A stretch of DNA of 64,000 bases from CAVSMC01 sp963728935 (GTDB lineage Bacteria; Pseudomonadota; Gammaproteobacteria; Burkholderiales; Casimicrobiaceae), in the NCBI GenBank assembly GCA_963728935.1, contig CAVSMC010000001.1, positions 3,162,001 through 3,226,000 on the forward strand, read 5' to 3'. Made by a program: the position numbers and the translations under genes. This document shows positions 17,485 through 26,800 of the stretch, in pieces. A model generated the notes under the pieces. That model saw only the letters and a list, made by a program, of their open reading frames with translations, had not been told where the DNA came from and did not search any database. Numbering within the stretch: position 1 is the stretch's first letter; every line of letters begins with the position of its first letter.

Positions 17485-18285
17485 CTAGGAACGCGAAAGA
17501 AGGCGTCGCAGCCACCCGCGCTGCCCGTTGGGTGCCGACCGTCTCACCAGGATCACCGAGACGTTGTCGTAGCCGCCGTTGTCCTTCGCCGTTTGCACGA
17601 GGATGCGCGCGGCGAGCTCGAGATTGCACGACAGCGAAGAGACGATCAGCTCGATATCGGAGTCGTCGACGAGATCGTTGAGTCCGTCGGAGCACAGCAG
17701 AAACAGATCGTCGGGCAACGACACGTCTTCGCGCATGTGCGGCTCGACGTCGCCGACGGCGCCGAGCGCGTGCGTGACGAGGCTGCGGTTGTGCGACGAG
17801 AGCGCGTCAGCGGCCGAGATCACTCCGAGCTCGACCTGGTCGCGCAGCAGCGAGTCGTCGCGCGTGAGGAGTTGCAGCCGGCCGTCGCGCAGCCGATAGA
17901 TCCGCGAATCGCCGATGTGACCCAGAACGACGATGTCTTCGCAAAAAGCGGCGAGCGCGAGCGTGGTGCCCATGCCGCGGCGCGTAACATCCGCCTGAGC
18001 CGCCTCGAAAATCGCCCGATTGGCTTGCTTTATGCTTCCCTCGGCAGCAAGCAGGGGGGAATGCTGGCGTCCGGCCGTCCCGGGTCCGGCGAGATGCGCC
18101 CGAAGCCCGGCGACGACGATGTCGGCGGCCATCTGGCTCGCGACCTCGCCGGCTCGGTGTCCGCCCATGCCGTCGGCAAGCGCGACGATGCCGCTCCTGG
18201 CGTCGATCGCGATTCGATCCTCGTTGTACTGGCGGACGTTGCCGACATCGGTTAGCCCGACCGCTTCGATGGAGTAATGCGCCAT
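17485..18285 (-). CDS. PP2C-type serine/threonine phosphatase (PppA/Stp-like)
   Basis: A 266-residue PPM-family phosphatase. The metal-binding motifs are in order: GNVRQYNEDRIAID, VALADGMGGHRAGEVAS, GMGTTLAL, LGHIGDSRIYRLRDG, LLCSDGLNDLVDD and KDNGGYDNVSVILV. It should dephosphorylate targets of the divergent kinase (18335), with which it shares a 49-bp promoter region. Together with the FHA protein it matches the kinase/phosphatase/FHA regulatory set known from type VI secretion loci. Confidence 0.92.
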   Translation of the reverse strand: MAHYSIEAVGLTDVGNVRQYNEDRIAIDARSGIVALADGMGGHRAGEVASQMAADIVVAGLRAHLAGPGTAGRQHSPLLAAEGSIKQANRAIFEAAQADVTRRGMGTTLALAAFCEDIVVLGHIGDSRIYRLRDGRLQLLTRDDSLLRDQVELGVISAADALSSHNRSLVTHALGAVGDVEPHMREDVSLPDDLFLLCSDGLNDLVDDSDIELIVSSLSCNLELAARILVQTAKDNGGYDNVSVILVRRSAPNGQRGWLRRLLSRS

Positions 18286-18334
18286 GTTCCGAGGATATCA
18301 AGCATCGTCCGTTCCCGGCAGCTTCTAGGCTTTC

Positions 18335-19774
18335 ATGCGAGCGCAACGAATCGGCCGTTACGAGCTCCTCGACGAAATCAGTCGGGGCGGGATGGGCGTC
18401 GTGTATCGGGCGCGCGACCCGCTGATCGATCGCGTCGTCGCCATCAAGACGATCGGGATGGGACTGTCGCGGCAGGAATCGGAAGCGTTCGACAAACGCT
18501 TCGACCTCGAGGCGCGTTCGGCGGGCGGGCTCAATCACCCGAACATCGTCACGATCCACGACATGGGTCGCAGCGACGACGGCGCGTACATCGCGATGGA
18601 GTTTCTCGACGGGCGCTCGCTGCGGGACATCCTCGATTCGGGCGTCGTCCTCGAGGCGCCGCGCGTCGCGCAGATCGCCGTGCAGATCGCCGACGGTCTC
18701 GCCTACGCGCACGAGCACGGCGTCATTCATTGCGACATCAAGCCCGCGAACATCATGGTGCTCGCGCGGGGCCGTGTGAAGATCACCGACTTCGGCATCG
18801 CGCGGCTGCCGACGGGCTCGCGGACGTTCGCGGGGCAGGTCGTCGGCTCGCCGCGCTACATATCGCCGGAGCAGATCCTCGGCCGCAAGGTCGATGCGCG
18901 CTCGGACGTCTTCTCGCTCGGCGCCGTGCTGTACGAAATGCTGACCGGCGTTCCGCCGTTCGGCGGCGGCGAGCTCGACGAGATCTTGTTCCAGGTGATC
19001 AACGACAATCCCGCGCTTCCGAGCGATCGCAACGCCGCCATTCCTGCCGCCTTCGACGCGATCGTCGAACGCGCGCTCGCGAAGGCGCCGGGCGACCGCT
19101 ACCCGAGCGCGGCGCAGATGGCCGTGGATCTGAGAAAGCTCGCGCCCGCCGACCCGATCGTCGCGCCGCATGCGCCGGCGAGCGAGACGCGTCCTCGCGC
19201 GCCGATTAGGGATGCGACGACCACCGTGTTGATCGGCGGCGCCGAAGCTCCGCCCGACCTGGAGTTGACAGGCGCCGCCGACGCGACGACCGCGCTCTCC
19301 AACCGTCGCAAGCGCCGAAACGTCGCCGTTCTCGCGGCGTCGGTGCTCGCCATTATCATCGTCGGCGTGTGGGGGCTGTCCGAGAATCGTGGATCGAAAG
19401 AAAGGCGCACGGAAGCTGCAACGATCGCGCCGGTCGCGCTCGTCCCGAGCGGCGCCGCGGCGGCGCAACGCCCCCCGACCGATGTCGTGTCGGTTGCATC
19501 GCCTGCCGAGCCGCCGGCGCCTTCCGCCACCGCCGTCCCCGCGGGCGACAAAGCGGCCGCAAAGCCAATGGCGCGTCTACTGCTTGCCATATCGCCTTGG
19601 GGTGAGGTATTCGTAGACGGTCGCAAGCGCGGCGTATCGCCGCCGTTGAGCGAGCTGCGGGTCACGCCGGGCCGCCACACGATCGAGATCCGCAATACGA
19701 CGTTTGCCGCGCACAGCGAGACCATCGATGTGCTTCCCGATGCGAACCTTCGCATCAAGCACAAGTTCGAGTAG
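18335..19774 (+). CDS. Eukaryotic-like Ser/Thr kinase with PEGA domain (PpkA-like)
   Basis: A 479-residue membrane kinase. The kinase domain covers about residues 8-265: glycine loop GGMGVV, Lys38 in VAIKTI, catalytic loop HCDIKPAN (D134), DFG (D152) and SPEQ activation-segment end. The usual HRD Arg is Cys133, making it a non-RD kinase, so activation-loop control may differ. A proline-rich linker, one membrane helix (about 330-347), a second low-complexity linker and a C-terminal PEGA domain (about 415-479) follow, the last probably outside the cytoplasm. The tssQ-like gene starts 4 bp downstream. Confidence 0.92.
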   Translation: MRAQRIGRYELLDEISRGGMGVVYRARDPLIDRVVAIKTIGMGLSRQESEAFDKRFDLEARSAGGLNHPNIVTIHDMGRSDDGAYIAMEFLDGRSLRDILDSGVVLEAPRVAQIAVQIADGLAYAHEHGVIHCDIKPANIMVLARGRVKITDFGIARLPTGSRTFAGQVVGSPRYISPEQILGRKVDARSDVFSLGAVLYEMLTGVPPFGGGELDEILFQVINDNPALPSDRNAAIPAAFDAIVERALAKAPGDRYPSAAQMAVDLRKLAPADPIVAPHAPASETRPRAPIRDATTTVLIGGAEAPPDLELTGAADATTALSNRRKRRNVAVLAASVLAIIIVGVWGLSENRGSKERRTEAATIAPVALVPSGAAAAQRPPTDVVSVASPAEPPAPSATAVPAGDKAAAKPMARLLLAISPWGEVFVDGRKRGVSPPLSELRVTPGRHTIEIRNTTFAAHSETIDVLPDANLRIKHKFE

Positions 19775-19778
19775 CCCG

Positions 19779-20360
19779 ATGACGTTGTCGTTGCGCGAAC
19801 GGACAACCCGCTTGCTCGCCGCGCTTGCGCTCGCCGGATGCGCGGCGCAGCCGGTGCAGCAGACGAATCCGCCGCCGCCGAAACCGGCCGCCGAATCGCC
19901 TGCCGTCGCCCAGCCGCAGGCGCCGCGATGGCCGCCGGTCGCGAGGGAGCCCATTACGGCCGAGCCGCCGCAGCCCGTCGAGCCGCCGCCTACGAAGGGC
20001 GCGCAGCTGCTCGCGCAAGGCGTCAAAGGCTACGACGATGGCGACTACCGCGGCGCGTCGAAGCTCTTCGAGGCGGCGTTGCGCGAAACGCTGACCGCGA
20101 CCGAGCAAGCGGCCGCGCACAAGTACCTCGCGTTCATCGCGTGCGTCTCGGGCCGGGTCGCGACCTGCCGCGCCCAGTTCCGCAAAGCATTCGCCGCCGA
20201 GCCGAACTTCGATCTCGCGCCTGCGGAGGCCGGGCATCCTGTCTGGGGACCGGCGTTTCGCGCGGTCAAGGCCGAGATCGCCGCCAAGGCGAAGCCAAAG
20301 CCGAAGACCGGGCCGGTCCCTAAACCGAAGCCTACCGCGCCCGCAAAGCGTGCGCCTTGA
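19779..20360 (+). CDS. tssQ: TssQ-family type VI secretion-associated lipoprotein
   Basis: A 193-residue protein with a lipoprotein signal ending LALAGC. A Pro-rich stretch (residues 25-70) is followed by a TPR-like region (GAQLLAQGVKGYDDGDYRGA), then HKYLAFIACVSGRVATCRAQ and EAGHPVWGPAFRAV, the conserved TssQ pattern. The tail is Lys/Pro-rich. It is anchored in the outer membrane by inference. It starts 4 bp after the kinase stop, so the two are co-transcribed. No structural type VI genes are in this window. Confidence 0.82.
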   Translation: MTLSLRERTTRLLAALALAGCAAQPVQQTNPPPPKPAAESPAVAQPQAPRWPPVAREPITAEPPQPVEPPPTKGAQLLAQGVKGYDDGDYRGASKLFEAALRETLTATEQAAAHKYLAFIACVSGRVATCRAQFRKAFAAEPNFDLAPAEAGHPVWGPAFRAVKAEIAAKAKPKPKTGPVPKPKPTAPAKRAP

Positions 20361-20425
20361 CCGGCGCGGGCCATCGCGCAGGGCGCGCCGGCGGACCCGG
20401 GCCGGCGGCGATGCTCGCCTCGGGG

Positions 20426-20575
20426 TCAGTACGTCTTGTGTTCCTGCGCTTCCTTCTGGACCTTCTGGCCGGCCTTTTCGACGTCCTGTCCGGCGCCTTG
20501 CATCGTATTGCACGCGCTCAGCAACATCGGTGCGAACGAGAGCGCGATCAGCATCGCGACGAGTCTTTTCAGCAT
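20426..20575 (-). CDS. Entericidin A/B-family small lipoprotein
   Basis: A 49-residue protein with a signal peptide and lipobox (MLLSAC, Cys22), followed by NTMQGAGQDVEKAGQKVQ, the conserved entericidin sequence. Mature entericidins are tiny amphipathic lipoproteins of the cell envelope; EcnB is a bacteriolytic toxin-like lipoprotein in enteric bacteria, and proteobacterial homologues are often stress-induced. The gene stands alone, convergent with tssQ and divergent from the DUF3750 gene. Confidence 0.88.
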   Translation of the reverse strand: MLKRLVAMLIALSFAPMLLSACNTMQGAGQDVEKAGQKVQKEAQEHKTY

Positions 20576-20725
20576 GGTCGTCTACCTCAAGGATTAGGCG
20601 GCTGCTCATCCCGGCCACCGGAAGCCCGAGTGTCGCCGTCGCGCCAGCGCGACCCAATCAGACGATCGCCCGCTATGATGTAGTCCGCACACTGAAGCCG
20701 GTTGCTTTCGCCCGAAGCGCACCCA

Positions 20726-21481
20726 ATGTCCCTTTCTCGCATGACGCACTGGATCCTGCTTTTCATCGCGCTGCTGTTGTCCGGCCCGCTGCTCGCGGTC
20801 GCATTCGGACGGGCATCGATCGGAGGCGACTGGCGCACCGCGACGCACCGCTCCGCCGGTCTCGCGCCCGATCCGGCGACGCATGACGAGGCGATCGTTC
20901 AGGTGTACGCGAGCCGCGCGTTCGGCTGGCGCGGTGCGTTCTCCGACCACACGTGGCTCGCTGCGAAGCCCAAGGGCGCGCAGCGCTACACGCGATACGA
21001 AGTGATCGGCTGGCTTGCTCGAAGCGGCGGCTCGGTCGTCTCGATTTCCGACGGGCGCCCCCCGGACGCCGAGTGGTACGGTGCAGCGCCGCGTTTGATT
21101 CGTGACGTTCGCGGCGCCGACGCGCAGGCGGTCATCGGCAAGCTCGCACAAGCGGTTGCCGCCTACCCGTTCCCCACCACGTACAGCGTATGGCCGGGCC
21201 CCAACAGCAACACGTTCGTCGCGAATATCGGCCGCGCCATCCCGGAGTTGCGGCTGACGCTGCCATCAACGGCCATCGGCAAGGATTATCTGCCGATGGG
21301 TGAAATGATCGCGCGAACGCCCAGCGGCACCGGTTATCAACTGTCGCTGGCCGGAATCGTTGGCGTTGCCGCGGCGAGCGACGAGGGCTTCGAGCTCAAC
21401 CTGCTCGGCCTCGTCACGGGTGTCGACGTTCGGCGACCGGCGCTCAAATTGCCGGGCATCGGCCGCCTTCCGGAAGATTGA
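20726..21481 (+). CDS. DUF3750 membrane-anchored protein
   Basis: A 251-residue protein. A single N-terminal membrane segment (WILLFIALLLSGPLLAVAFG) is followed by the DUF3750 domain with its signature blocks: EAIVQVYASRAFGWRGAF, DHTWLAAKPKGAQRYTRYEV, VWPGPNSNTFVANI and LPSTAIGKDYLP. The function of the family is not known to me. The ATG at 20726 gives a normal short n-region; an upstream start at 20702 would add eight residues. Confidence 0.85.
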   Translation: MSLSRMTHWILLFIALLLSGPLLAVAFGRASIGGDWRTATHRSAGLAPDPATHDEAIVQVYASRAFGWRGAFSDHTWLAAKPKGAQRYTRYEVIGWLARSGGSVVSISDGRPPDAEWYGAAPRLIRDVRGADAQAVIGKLAQAVAAYPFPTTYSVWPGPNSNTFVANIGRAIPELRLTLPSTAIGKDYLPMGEMIARTPSGTGYQLSLAGIVGVAAASDEGFELNLLGLVTGVDVRRPALKLPGIGRLPED

Positions 21482-21572
21482 CGGGCCGGACCCGATACAT
21501 CCGCGAGCGCGGCTAATGGCCGATCGCGGACGTACCGGTCCGAGCGGGCAGTCGACGTTACGTCAGCCCCGG

Positions 21573-21995
21573 TCAGCCCGTCGTGCCGAGCGTGAGGTTG
21601 TCGACGACCGACTTCACGCCGTCGACGCCCTGCGCGATTTGCATCGCTCGGTCCTTGTGCTCCTTGGAGTCGATCTTGCCGTTCAGCGTGACCACACCGT
21701 CCTTCGTGTCCACGTTGATGTTGAGCGAGCGGATACCCGGCTCGGCCATGACCGCGGCCTTCACTTTGCCGGTGATCGCAGCGTCGCTCATCGCTTCCTT
21801 GGCGTTCGCCGTGCGATCCCCTGCAGGCGCGCTCGACGTCGCGGGCGGTGTCATTGCGCTCGAGGTCGCGGGCGGTGTCATTACGTTCGACGCGGTCTTG
21901 TCCGCGGGCGTCGAGTTGTTGCCGCATCCGGCGCCGAACAGCGCCGTGCCCGCTACGATCGTCGCGAGCAATGTCATGCGATGCTGTGCGTTCAT
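21573..21995 (-). CDS. BON-domain lipoprotein
   Basis: A 140-residue lipoprotein: signal ending LFGAGC, a low-complexity linker, and a C-terminal BON domain (residues 68-138: SDAAITGKVKAAVMAEPGIR, VVTLNGKIDSKEHKDRAMQI). BON domains are thought to contact phospholipid and stabilise the envelope under osmotic stress, as in OsmY. The linker holds a nearly perfect 27-bp tandem duplication (21841-21894) coding for two MTPPATSS units. The start is set by AAGGAGG seven bases before the ATG. A 7-bp GC hairpin (22018-22036) lies just upstream of the ribosome binding site. Confidence 0.88.
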   Translation of the reverse strand: MNAQHRMTLLATIVAGTALFGAGCGNNSTPADKTASNVMTPPATSSAMTPPATSSAPAGDRTANAKEAMSDAAITGKVKAAVMAEPGIRSLNINVDTKDGVVTLNGKIDSKEHKDRAMQIAQGVDGVKSVVDNLTLGTTG

Positions 21996-22172
21996 CAAGC
22001 CTCCTTGAGTTTTGGCCGCCGGGCGTGTCGCCCGGCCCAATGCGAAACCCTCGGTCGAGCTGAGGGCTTCCCGGAGACGATTATCTTGCGCGGAACGGAC
22101 GCGCGCGAAGCTCGGCTAAGGACAGATCGTCGCGTAGGACAAGCGGCCGTCCCCGCGTAGGCGTTCGTCCGG

Positions 22173-22352
22173 TCAGGAAGCGGAATGCCCCTGGTCGCGA
22201 CCGAGCCACGACGAGAAATCGCCGTCACTCGGGACGCCGATCGAGCCGACTTGCGGCTCGCGCGACGCGAAGTGCATCGTTGCGACGACGAGGATGCCGG
22301 CGTAGCCGCCGACGATGAATGCGGCCAACAACCACCAGGCGGAAACCATCAT
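22173..22352 (-). CDS. Small single-pass membrane protein (59 aa)
   Basis: A 59-residue frame with GGAGG seven bases before tandem ATG codons. One membrane helix spans residues 5-25 (AWWLLAAFIVGGYAGILVVA), followed by a polar tail including EPQVGSIGVPSDGDF. Codon use matches its neighbours. I do not recognise the family. It lies upstream of, and in the same direction as, the BON lipoprotein gene (177-bp gap). Confidence 0.7.
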   Translation of the reverse strand: MMVSAWWLLAAFIVGGYAGILVVATMHFASREPQVGSIGVPSDGDFSSWLGRDQGHSAS

Positions 22353-22482
22353 GCGTCCTCCGTTCGGCCGCTCGCTGGGCTCGGAATCGACAAATGGGTA
22401 CGCTAGACGATTCGCCGAGAAACGACTTGTCGCAGATCAAGAGAAGCTCGCCGCTCGGACGTCTTGCCGCCCCGAGCGGCGT

Positions 22483-23715
22483 TCAGGCCGCTGCCGGTTG
22501 CGCTGCCGCCCTGCGCAGCAGCCAGGAAGCAATCGAGAGGTTCACCAGGTTCCACAACAACCCGTTCACGAAGGCGGCCTTGTAGGAGCCGGTGAGATCG
22601 AACACTGCGCCGGACATCCAGCCGCCGAGCGCCATCCCGAATAGCGTCGCCATGATCACCGTGCCGACGCGGGCGCCGGCTTCGCGCGGTGGAAAGTACT
22701 CGCGCACGATGATCGCGTACGATGGCACGATGCCGCCCTGGAACAGCCCGAAGAGCGCCGAAATCACGTACAGCGACGCGAGATCGTCGAACGGCAGGAA
22801 CAACAACAACGCGGTCCCCTGCAGCGCCGATCCGACGAGGAGCGTGCGCAACCCGCCGATGCGATCGGAAACGAAGCCGAAAGCAATGCGGCTCACGATG
22901 CCGCACGCGAGCATCAGCGACAGCATCTGCGCACCGCGTGCCGGGCCGTAGCCGAGATCGCCGCAGTAGGCGACCAGATGCACCTGCGGCATCGACATCG
23001 CGACACAGCACGCGAGGCCGGCGATGATCAAGAGGTTCTGCAGCGCGCGCGGCGACAATCCGAGCGCGTGTATCGCGGGTCGCGGCGTGCGTACGGCCGA
23101 AGGCTCGAGCACGATGATCGGCGGCGGCCGTCGCAACAGCAGCGCAAGCGGCGCCATGGTCGCAATGCAAAACGCGGCGATGCCGAAATACGTCGGTCGC
23201 CAACCATCGCTTTCGATGAAGTGCGCGACGATCGGCGGCCAGACCGCGCCGGCGAGGTAGTTGCCGCTCGCAAAAAGCCCGACGGCGATGCCGCGCCGGC
23301 GATCGAACCACATCGATACGTGCGCGAGCAGCGGCGCGAAGGTGGACGCGCTGCCCACGCCGATCAGCAAGCCCTGCGCGAGCGTGTAGTGCGCGAGCGA
23401 GTCCGACGACGCCGCGGCGGCGTATCCGAGCGACATGGCGAGCGCGCCGACGAGTACGGGCACCATGATGCCGAAGCGATCGGATAGTCGTCCCATCAGA
23501 ATGCCGCTGAAGCCGAAGCCGATCATCGTCAGCGTGTACGGGAACGACGCCGCGGCTCTCGCAACGCCGAATTCTCCCTGCACCGACGGCAACGCGACGA
23601 CGACCGACCACATGCCAACGCCGCCGATCGTCGACAACAGCAACGAGACGGCCAGTCGGACCCAAGCGTCAAGAGAATCGGCCTGCGCGGGCGGCTGCGG
23701 CTTCGTCGACGTCAT
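22483..23715 (-). CDS. Major facilitator superfamily transporter
   Basis: A 410-residue carrier with about 12 membrane helices. Helix 1 is LAVSLLLSTIGGVGMWSVVV, and motif A (GRLSDRFG) lies between helices 2 and 3, with a related motif after helix 8 (GFVSDRIGG). The cytoplasmic loop before helix 7 is Pro/Arg-rich. The overall pattern resembles monocarboxylate/oxalate-type MFS carriers, but the substrate cannot be read from sequence. The chosen start begins MTSTKPQPP; the frame is open further upstream only as antisense of the protease gene. It diverges from that gene at 23806. Confidence 0.88.
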   Translation of the reverse strand: MTSTKPQPPAQADSLDAWVRLAVSLLLSTIGGVGMWSVVVALPSVQGEFGVARAAASFPYTLTMIGFGFSGILMGRLSDRFGIMVPVLVGALAMSLGYAAAASSDSLAHYTLAQGLLIGVGSASTFAPLLAHVSMWFDRRRGIAVGLFASGNYLAGAVWPPIVAHFIESDGWRPTYFGIAAFCIATMAPLALLLRRPPPIIVLEPSAVRTPRPAIHALGLSPRALQNLLIIAGLACCVAMSMPQVHLVAYCGDLGYGPARGAQMLSLMLACGIVSRIAFGFVSDRIGGLRTLLVGSALQGTALLLFLPFDDLASLYVISALFGLFQGGIVPSYAIIVREYFPPREAGARVGTVIMATLFGMALGGWMSGAVFDLTGSYKAAFVNGLLWNLVNLSIASWLLRRAAAQPAAA

Positions 23716-23727
23716 CGATCGGGCGAT

Positions 23728-23741
23728 GCAGAAAATTCTGC
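23728..23741. promoter_or_regulatory. Inverted repeat in divergent promoter region
   Basis: GCAGAA-AA-TTCTGC is a 6-bp perfect inverted repeat with a 2-bp centre in the 90-bp space between the MFS and protease genes. A TAGAAT hexamer at 23770 could be the -10 of the protease promoter. It may be an operator for either gene. There is no regulator gene next to it. Confidence 0.3.
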
Positions 23742-23805
23742 GATTGTGCCACGCGGCGCGGGTTCTCTTTAGAATCCACGGCTTCGTGCCTTCAGCGGAA
23801 CCATC

Positions 23806-26800
23806 ATGCCCGACCAACGCGGTTACCTGCGTCACCCTACGCTGCACGGCGATGCGATCATCTTCGTCGGCGATGACGATCTGTGGCGAGTAACGACAGC
23901 CGGCGGCGTCGCGCGCAGGCTCACCGCCAGCGTGTCCGAGCTGTCGAATCCCTGCTTTTCGCCCGATGGCCGAGCCGTCGCGTTCGTCGGTCGCGACGAG
24001 CAGCATCCCGAGGTGTACCTGATGGCGTCCGACGGCGGTCCCGCGCGGCGCATGACGTGGACCGGACCCGACGTGATCGTGCGCGGTTGGACCCCACAGG
24101 GCCGCATCGTTTTCGTCACGACCTACGGCCAGCCGTTCTTCCGCAATTATCGCGCGTACACGATCGATCCCGCCGGCGGCCTGCCCGAGTTGTTGCCGCT
24201 CGGACAGGTCAATCATCTCGCGTTCGGTCCCCACAACGCGAGCGTGATCGGCCGCAACACGGCGGACCCGGCGCGATGGAAACGTTATCGCGGCGGCACT
24301 GCGGGTCATCTGTGGATCGACGCCGATGGCAGCGGAAATTTCCGCCGCATGGTCGAGCTCACCGGCAATATCACGAGCCCGATGTGGGTCGCGGGCCGCG
24401 TCTACTATCTGTCGGACGGCGAAGGGGTGGGCAATCTCTATTCGTGTCTGCCGGGCGGCACGGACATGCGCCGGCATACCGATCACGACGATCACTACGC
24501 GCGTCACGCGCAAAGCGACGGCAAGCGCATCGTTTACCAGTGCGGCGCCGATATCTGGTTGTTCGACCCGGCGAGCGATGGTGCCGAGCGGCTCGATATC
24601 CGGTTGCCGTCGCATCGCACGCAAGCGGCGCGCAAGTTCGTTTCACCCGCGGATCATCTCGATAGTGTTCACGTTCATCCGACGGGGCACAGCATCGCGG
24701 TCGTTACCCGCGGCAAGCCGTTCACGTTCGCGCTGTGGGAGGGCGCGGTGCGACAGCACGGCAGCGGCGAGGGCGCTCGCTATCGGCACGCGCAGTGGCT
24801 CGGCGATTGGACGGCAGTCGTCGCGGTCGGCGACGGCTCCGGTGAAGAACGCGTCGAAGTGCTCGATGATGCCGGCGGCGGCCGAACGCTGCCATGGGAC
24901 ATCGGACGCGTCGTCACGATGCGCGCCGCGCCGCGGGGACGCAAGATCGCGCTCGCCAACCATCGCAACGAAGTGCTGATCGGCGATCTCGAAAGCGGTG
25001 AGCTCGTGAGCGTCGATCGCAGCGACGCCGGTCGCAGCGAAGACCTCGCGTGGTCGCCCGACGGCGAATGGCTCGCTTACACCTTCTGGACGTCGGCGCG
25101 GCAGACGGCGATCAAGCTGTACGGCTGCGCGCAGAAGACGAGCACGCTCGTCACCCAGCCCGAGTTTCGCGACTACTCGCCCGCGTTCGATCCGCAGGGG
25201 CGGTTCCTGTACTTCCTGTCGGTGCGAACGTTCGATCCGGTCTACGACGCCGTGCAGTTCGAGCTTTCCTTCCCGCGCGGCGCGCGGCCTTATCTGATCG
25301 CGCTGCAGGCCGGCAGCCGCTCGCCGTTCGAACCTGTGCCGAAAGGCCTGAAGCACGAGGACCCGATGACCGAACGCGCACGATCCGAGCCGACCGGCGC
25401 GATGCCGCCGATCGACCTCGACGGCATCGCGCTGCGCATCGCGCCCTTCCCCGTGGCGGAGAACCGCTTCGGGCAAATCGGCGGGGCCGCCGGCGACAAG
25501 GTCGTGTGGACGGTACTGCCCATCGCAGGCGCGCACGGGCGCGGCGGTCACAAGGAATCGCCGGGCCGGCTCGAGATCTTCGATTTCGAGACGCTTCGCG
25601 CCGAGACGCTGATGGACAAAGCCGACGCATTCGTGCTTGCGGCCGATTACACGACGCTGATCGTGCGAGAAGGCAAGCGGTTGCGCGCGATTGCGGCAAA
25701 CCGCGAGCCGCAACGCCGCCGCGACGAGGAAGCGTCGTCGGACAAACCGTCGCGCAAGAGCGGCTGGCTCGATCTCGACCGCATTCGGCTTTCGGTCGAG
25801 CCGCGCAGCGAGTGGCGTCAGATGCTGCGCGAAGTATGGCGGCTGCAACGCGACCAGTTCTGGGTGGCGAACATGTCAGGCGTCGACTGGGACGCCGTCT
25901 ATCGCCGGTACGAGCCGTTGCTTGCCCGCGTCGCGACGCGCGCGGAGCTCTCCGATCTGATCTGGGAGATGCAAGGCGAGCTCGGCACGTCGCACGCCTA
26001 CGAAATGGGAGGCGACTATCGCAAGCCGCCGCAGCTTGCGCTCGGGTATCTCGGCGCGGAATTGCGCGCTGCGGACGACGGCAGTTACGAGATCACGCGA
26101 ATTGTGCGCGGCGATGCATGGGACGCGGGCGCCGATTCGCCGCTGTCGGCGATCGGCGTCGAAGCGAAGGTCGGCGAGCGCATCGTCGCGGTCAACGGCC
26201 AGCGGACCTCGCGTGAGCGGCCGCCGCATGCGCTCCTGGTGCACCAGGCGCAAACGAAGGTCGAGCTCTCGCTCGCGTCGGCGAGCGGCAAGATCCGCCA
26301 TGCCGTCGTGACGACACTCGCCGACGAGGTCCCGGCGCGCTATCGCGAGTGGGTCGAGCGCAATCGCGCATGGGTGCACGAGCGCTCGAAAGGGCTCGTC
26401 GGCTACTTCCATCTGCCCGACATGATGTCCGCGGGCTTCGCCGAGTTCCATCGCTACTTCAGGGTCGAGTGCGATCGCGACGCGCTGATCGTCGACGTTC
26501 GCTACAACCGCGGTGGACATGTTTCGGAGCTGCTGCTCGAGAAAGTCGCGCGCAAGCGCATTGGCTACAACCTGTCGCGCTGGATGCGGCCGGCGTCTTA
26601 TCCCGACGAGGCCGCGGCGGGTCCCGTCGTGGCGCTCACCAACGAGCATGCCGGCTCGGACGGCGACATCTTCTCCCACGGCTTCAAGCTGATGGGGCTC
26701 GGCCCGCTTGTCGGAACGCGGACATGGGGCGGCGTGATCGGCATCTGGCCGCGGCACAAGCTCGTCGACGGCACCGAGACGACGCAGCCGGAGTTCTCGT

